Shown here one piece after another: positions 63,054-64,000 of a stretch of 64,000 bases of DNA. The stretch comes from Variovorax sp. HW608 (lineage in GTDB: Bacteria > Pseudomonadota > Gammaproteobacteria > Burkholderiales > Burkholderiaceae_C). The position numbers were made by a program, and so were the translations under genes. The stretch is from NCBI RefSeq assembly GCF_900090195.1, contig NZ_LT607803.1, forward strand, positions 2,666,001 through 2,730,000, written 5' to 3'. The notes under the pieces are model-generated. The model saw only the letters and a program-made list of their open reading frames with translations, had not been told where the DNA came from and did not search any database. Numbering within the stretch: the stretch's first letter is position 1; each line of letters opens with the position of its first letter.

Positions 63054-64000
63054 CGTCTCCCCTCGATGGTCTTTTCCATCTGCCTGAGGCAGGTTGCGAC
63101 CTGGCTGCCCATCGCCGGCATGCGCATGTCGTTGAAGCGCCCTTCCTCGAAGCAGCGCGCCGCCGCCATGTGGGTGGCCGCCAGCTTGAGCAGCGACAGC
63201 GCCTGGTAGTAGCGCACCGAGGGCATCGAGACCTCGAAGCCCGCCTTCTCGCCGTAGCGCGCATAGAACCACTCGGGCTCGGCAAGGCGGCAGATCAGCT
63301 TGCTGCCGCCCATGTACATCGGCAGGCTCGCCCAGCCCAGGTCTTCATGCGGATCGCCGAGATGCACCAGCTCCCAGTCGAGGATCGCCGTGATGCGCCC
63401 GCCATGTTCGAGGAAGTTGCCGGTGCGGTAGTCGCCGTGCACGATCGACACGCGCGGCGCCTCGGGGCAATGCGCCTTGAGCCAGCGCACGCCCCAATCG
63501 GCGAGAGGATAGGGCCGCATCGCCCAGCGCGCGATCTGGGCTTCCCAGTGCTCGACGTTCAGCCGTGCTGTGTTCTGCGCGGTGATGCCGTGCGCGAGCT
63601 CGGCGACCGGCTTGCTCTGCCACGGGACGCGGTGCAATGCGGCCAGTGCATCGATGAACTGCTCGGCGAGACGGCGGCGCAAGCTGTCTTCGAGGCCCGG
63701 CTCGTTGGCCGAGACCCAGGGCACCACTGCCTCGCCCGAGACCTTCTCGCAGAACATGAACGGCGCACCGAGGATCGACGGATCGTCGCTGCTCCAGTAG
63801 GCACGCGGCACCGGCACCTCGCTGCCTTCGAGCGACTGCATCGACAGCACCTGCGGGCGCGCGCTGTAGGGCGCGAAGAGGCCATAGTCCGGGCCGAGCC
63901 GCAGGATGAGTTCGCGCGTGTCGGTGTCGCCGTCGATGCCGCTCACCGGCACCGAGTAGGTGAGCCACGAGAAGCCGACCGGAAAGCGCCGCACCGGCCC
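63050..64000 (-). CDS. Aminoglycoside-phosphotransferase-like kinase (ACAD10/11-type), 5' end beyond window
   Basis: At least 316 residues; the frame stays open past the window edge, so the N-terminus is missing. The kinase core shows IVHGDYRTGNFLEHGG (catalytic HGD and Asn) and AILDWELVHLGDPHEDLGW (metal Asp). The early part has SGEAVVPWV and similar segments. This APH-type family, next to acyl-CoA enzymes, phosphorylates 4-hydroxyacyl-CoAs in known cases (ACAD10/11). Together with the crotonase and DUF6285-like genes it suggests a hydroxy-acyl-CoA pathway continuing to the right. Confidence 0.88.
   Translation of the reverse strand, partial: GPVRRFPVGFSWLTYSVPVSGIDGDTDTRELILRLGPDYGLFAPYSARPQVLSMQSLEGSEVPVPRAYWSSDDPSILGAPFMFCEKVSGEAVVPWVSANEPGLEDSLRRRLAEQFIDALAALHRVPWQSKPVAELAHGITAQNTARLNVEHWEAQIARWAMRPYPLADWGVRWLKAHCPEAPRVSIVHGDYRTGNFLEHGGRITAILDWELVHLGDPHEDLGWASLPMYMGGSKLICRLAEPEWFYARYGEKAGFEVSMPSVRYYQALSLLKLAATHMAAARCFEEGRFNDMRMPAMGSQVATCLRQMEKTIEGRR

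Overview
The window is a GC-rich bacterial chromosome segment. It looks like a Burkholderiales/Comamonadaceae genome close to Variovorax: it carries a Bug-type tripartite tricarboxylate receptor, CaiB, MaoC and acyl-CoA dehydrogenase catabolic genes, a three-subunit PntAA/PntAB/PntB transhydrogenase, and a Tad locus in the usual betaproteobacterial order. This taxonomic guess rests on protein family resemblance only. No rRNA, tRNA, CRISPR array, prophage or insertion sequence was seen.

Layout. 1-3275: end of a sugar-alcohol dehydrogenase gene, then the pntAA-pntAB-pntB proton-translocating transhydrogenase operon. 3353-4465: a small K+ channel. 4438-13482: a minus-strand catabolic operon (CaiB CoA-transferase, thiolase-like protein, DUF35 OB-fold partner, MaoC hydratase, acyl-CoA dehydrogenase, Bug solute receptor, 3-ketosteroid-dehydrogenase-like flavoprotein), with a divergent nitroreductase and a FadR-type GntR regulator. 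The thiolase-like protein lacks the thiolase cysteines and is paired with DUF35, as in steroid side-chain retro-aldolases. 13647-18115: etfBA, a decayed acyl-CoA-dehydrogenase-like fragment, a crotonase and an AttH/DUF7064-like protein. Three promoters here share one palindrome.

18127-32979: envelope and signalling genes (ICMT-like methyltransferase, AsmA, serine hydrolase, GlsB), an approximately 1,800-residue kinase-ATPase-GAF-adenylate cyclase, a FAD-oxidoreductase/CrtC-like fusion, a CrtI/RetSat-like gene that has lost its FAD-binding N-terminus, and a PNPOx-like protein. 32969-36301: a DUF3313 lipoprotein plus AI-2E-type transporter operon, apparently controlled by a divergent TetR through a perfect palindrome on a strong promoter. 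36335-45826: LysR/aldo-keto reductase, esterase-like hydrolase, AraC, VOC protein, an SRPBCC-GST fusion with its ArsR regulator, a DUF3455 lipoprotein and a large MGH1-like glycosidase.

46058-61310: one long minus-strand block. It holds a complete-looking Tad/Flp pilus locus (tadV, cpaB, secretin, small lipoprotein, three flp pilins of which two are a fresh tandem duplication, tadG, two tadE-like, tadZ, tadA, tadB, tadC). Downstream are two duplicated sensor/LuxR-regulator pairs; one of the sensors is a degenerate pseudo-kinase without the phospho-accepting histidine or ATPase domain. 61693-64000: a crotonase, a DUF6285-like protein and an ACAD10-like phosphotransferase running off the window edge, all coupled on the minus strand.

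The most unusual items are the cysteine-less thiolase/DUF35 operon, the FAD-CrtC fusion, the SRPBCC-GST fusion, the pseudo-kinase pair beside the Tad locus, and the shared palindromic promoter of the etf region.
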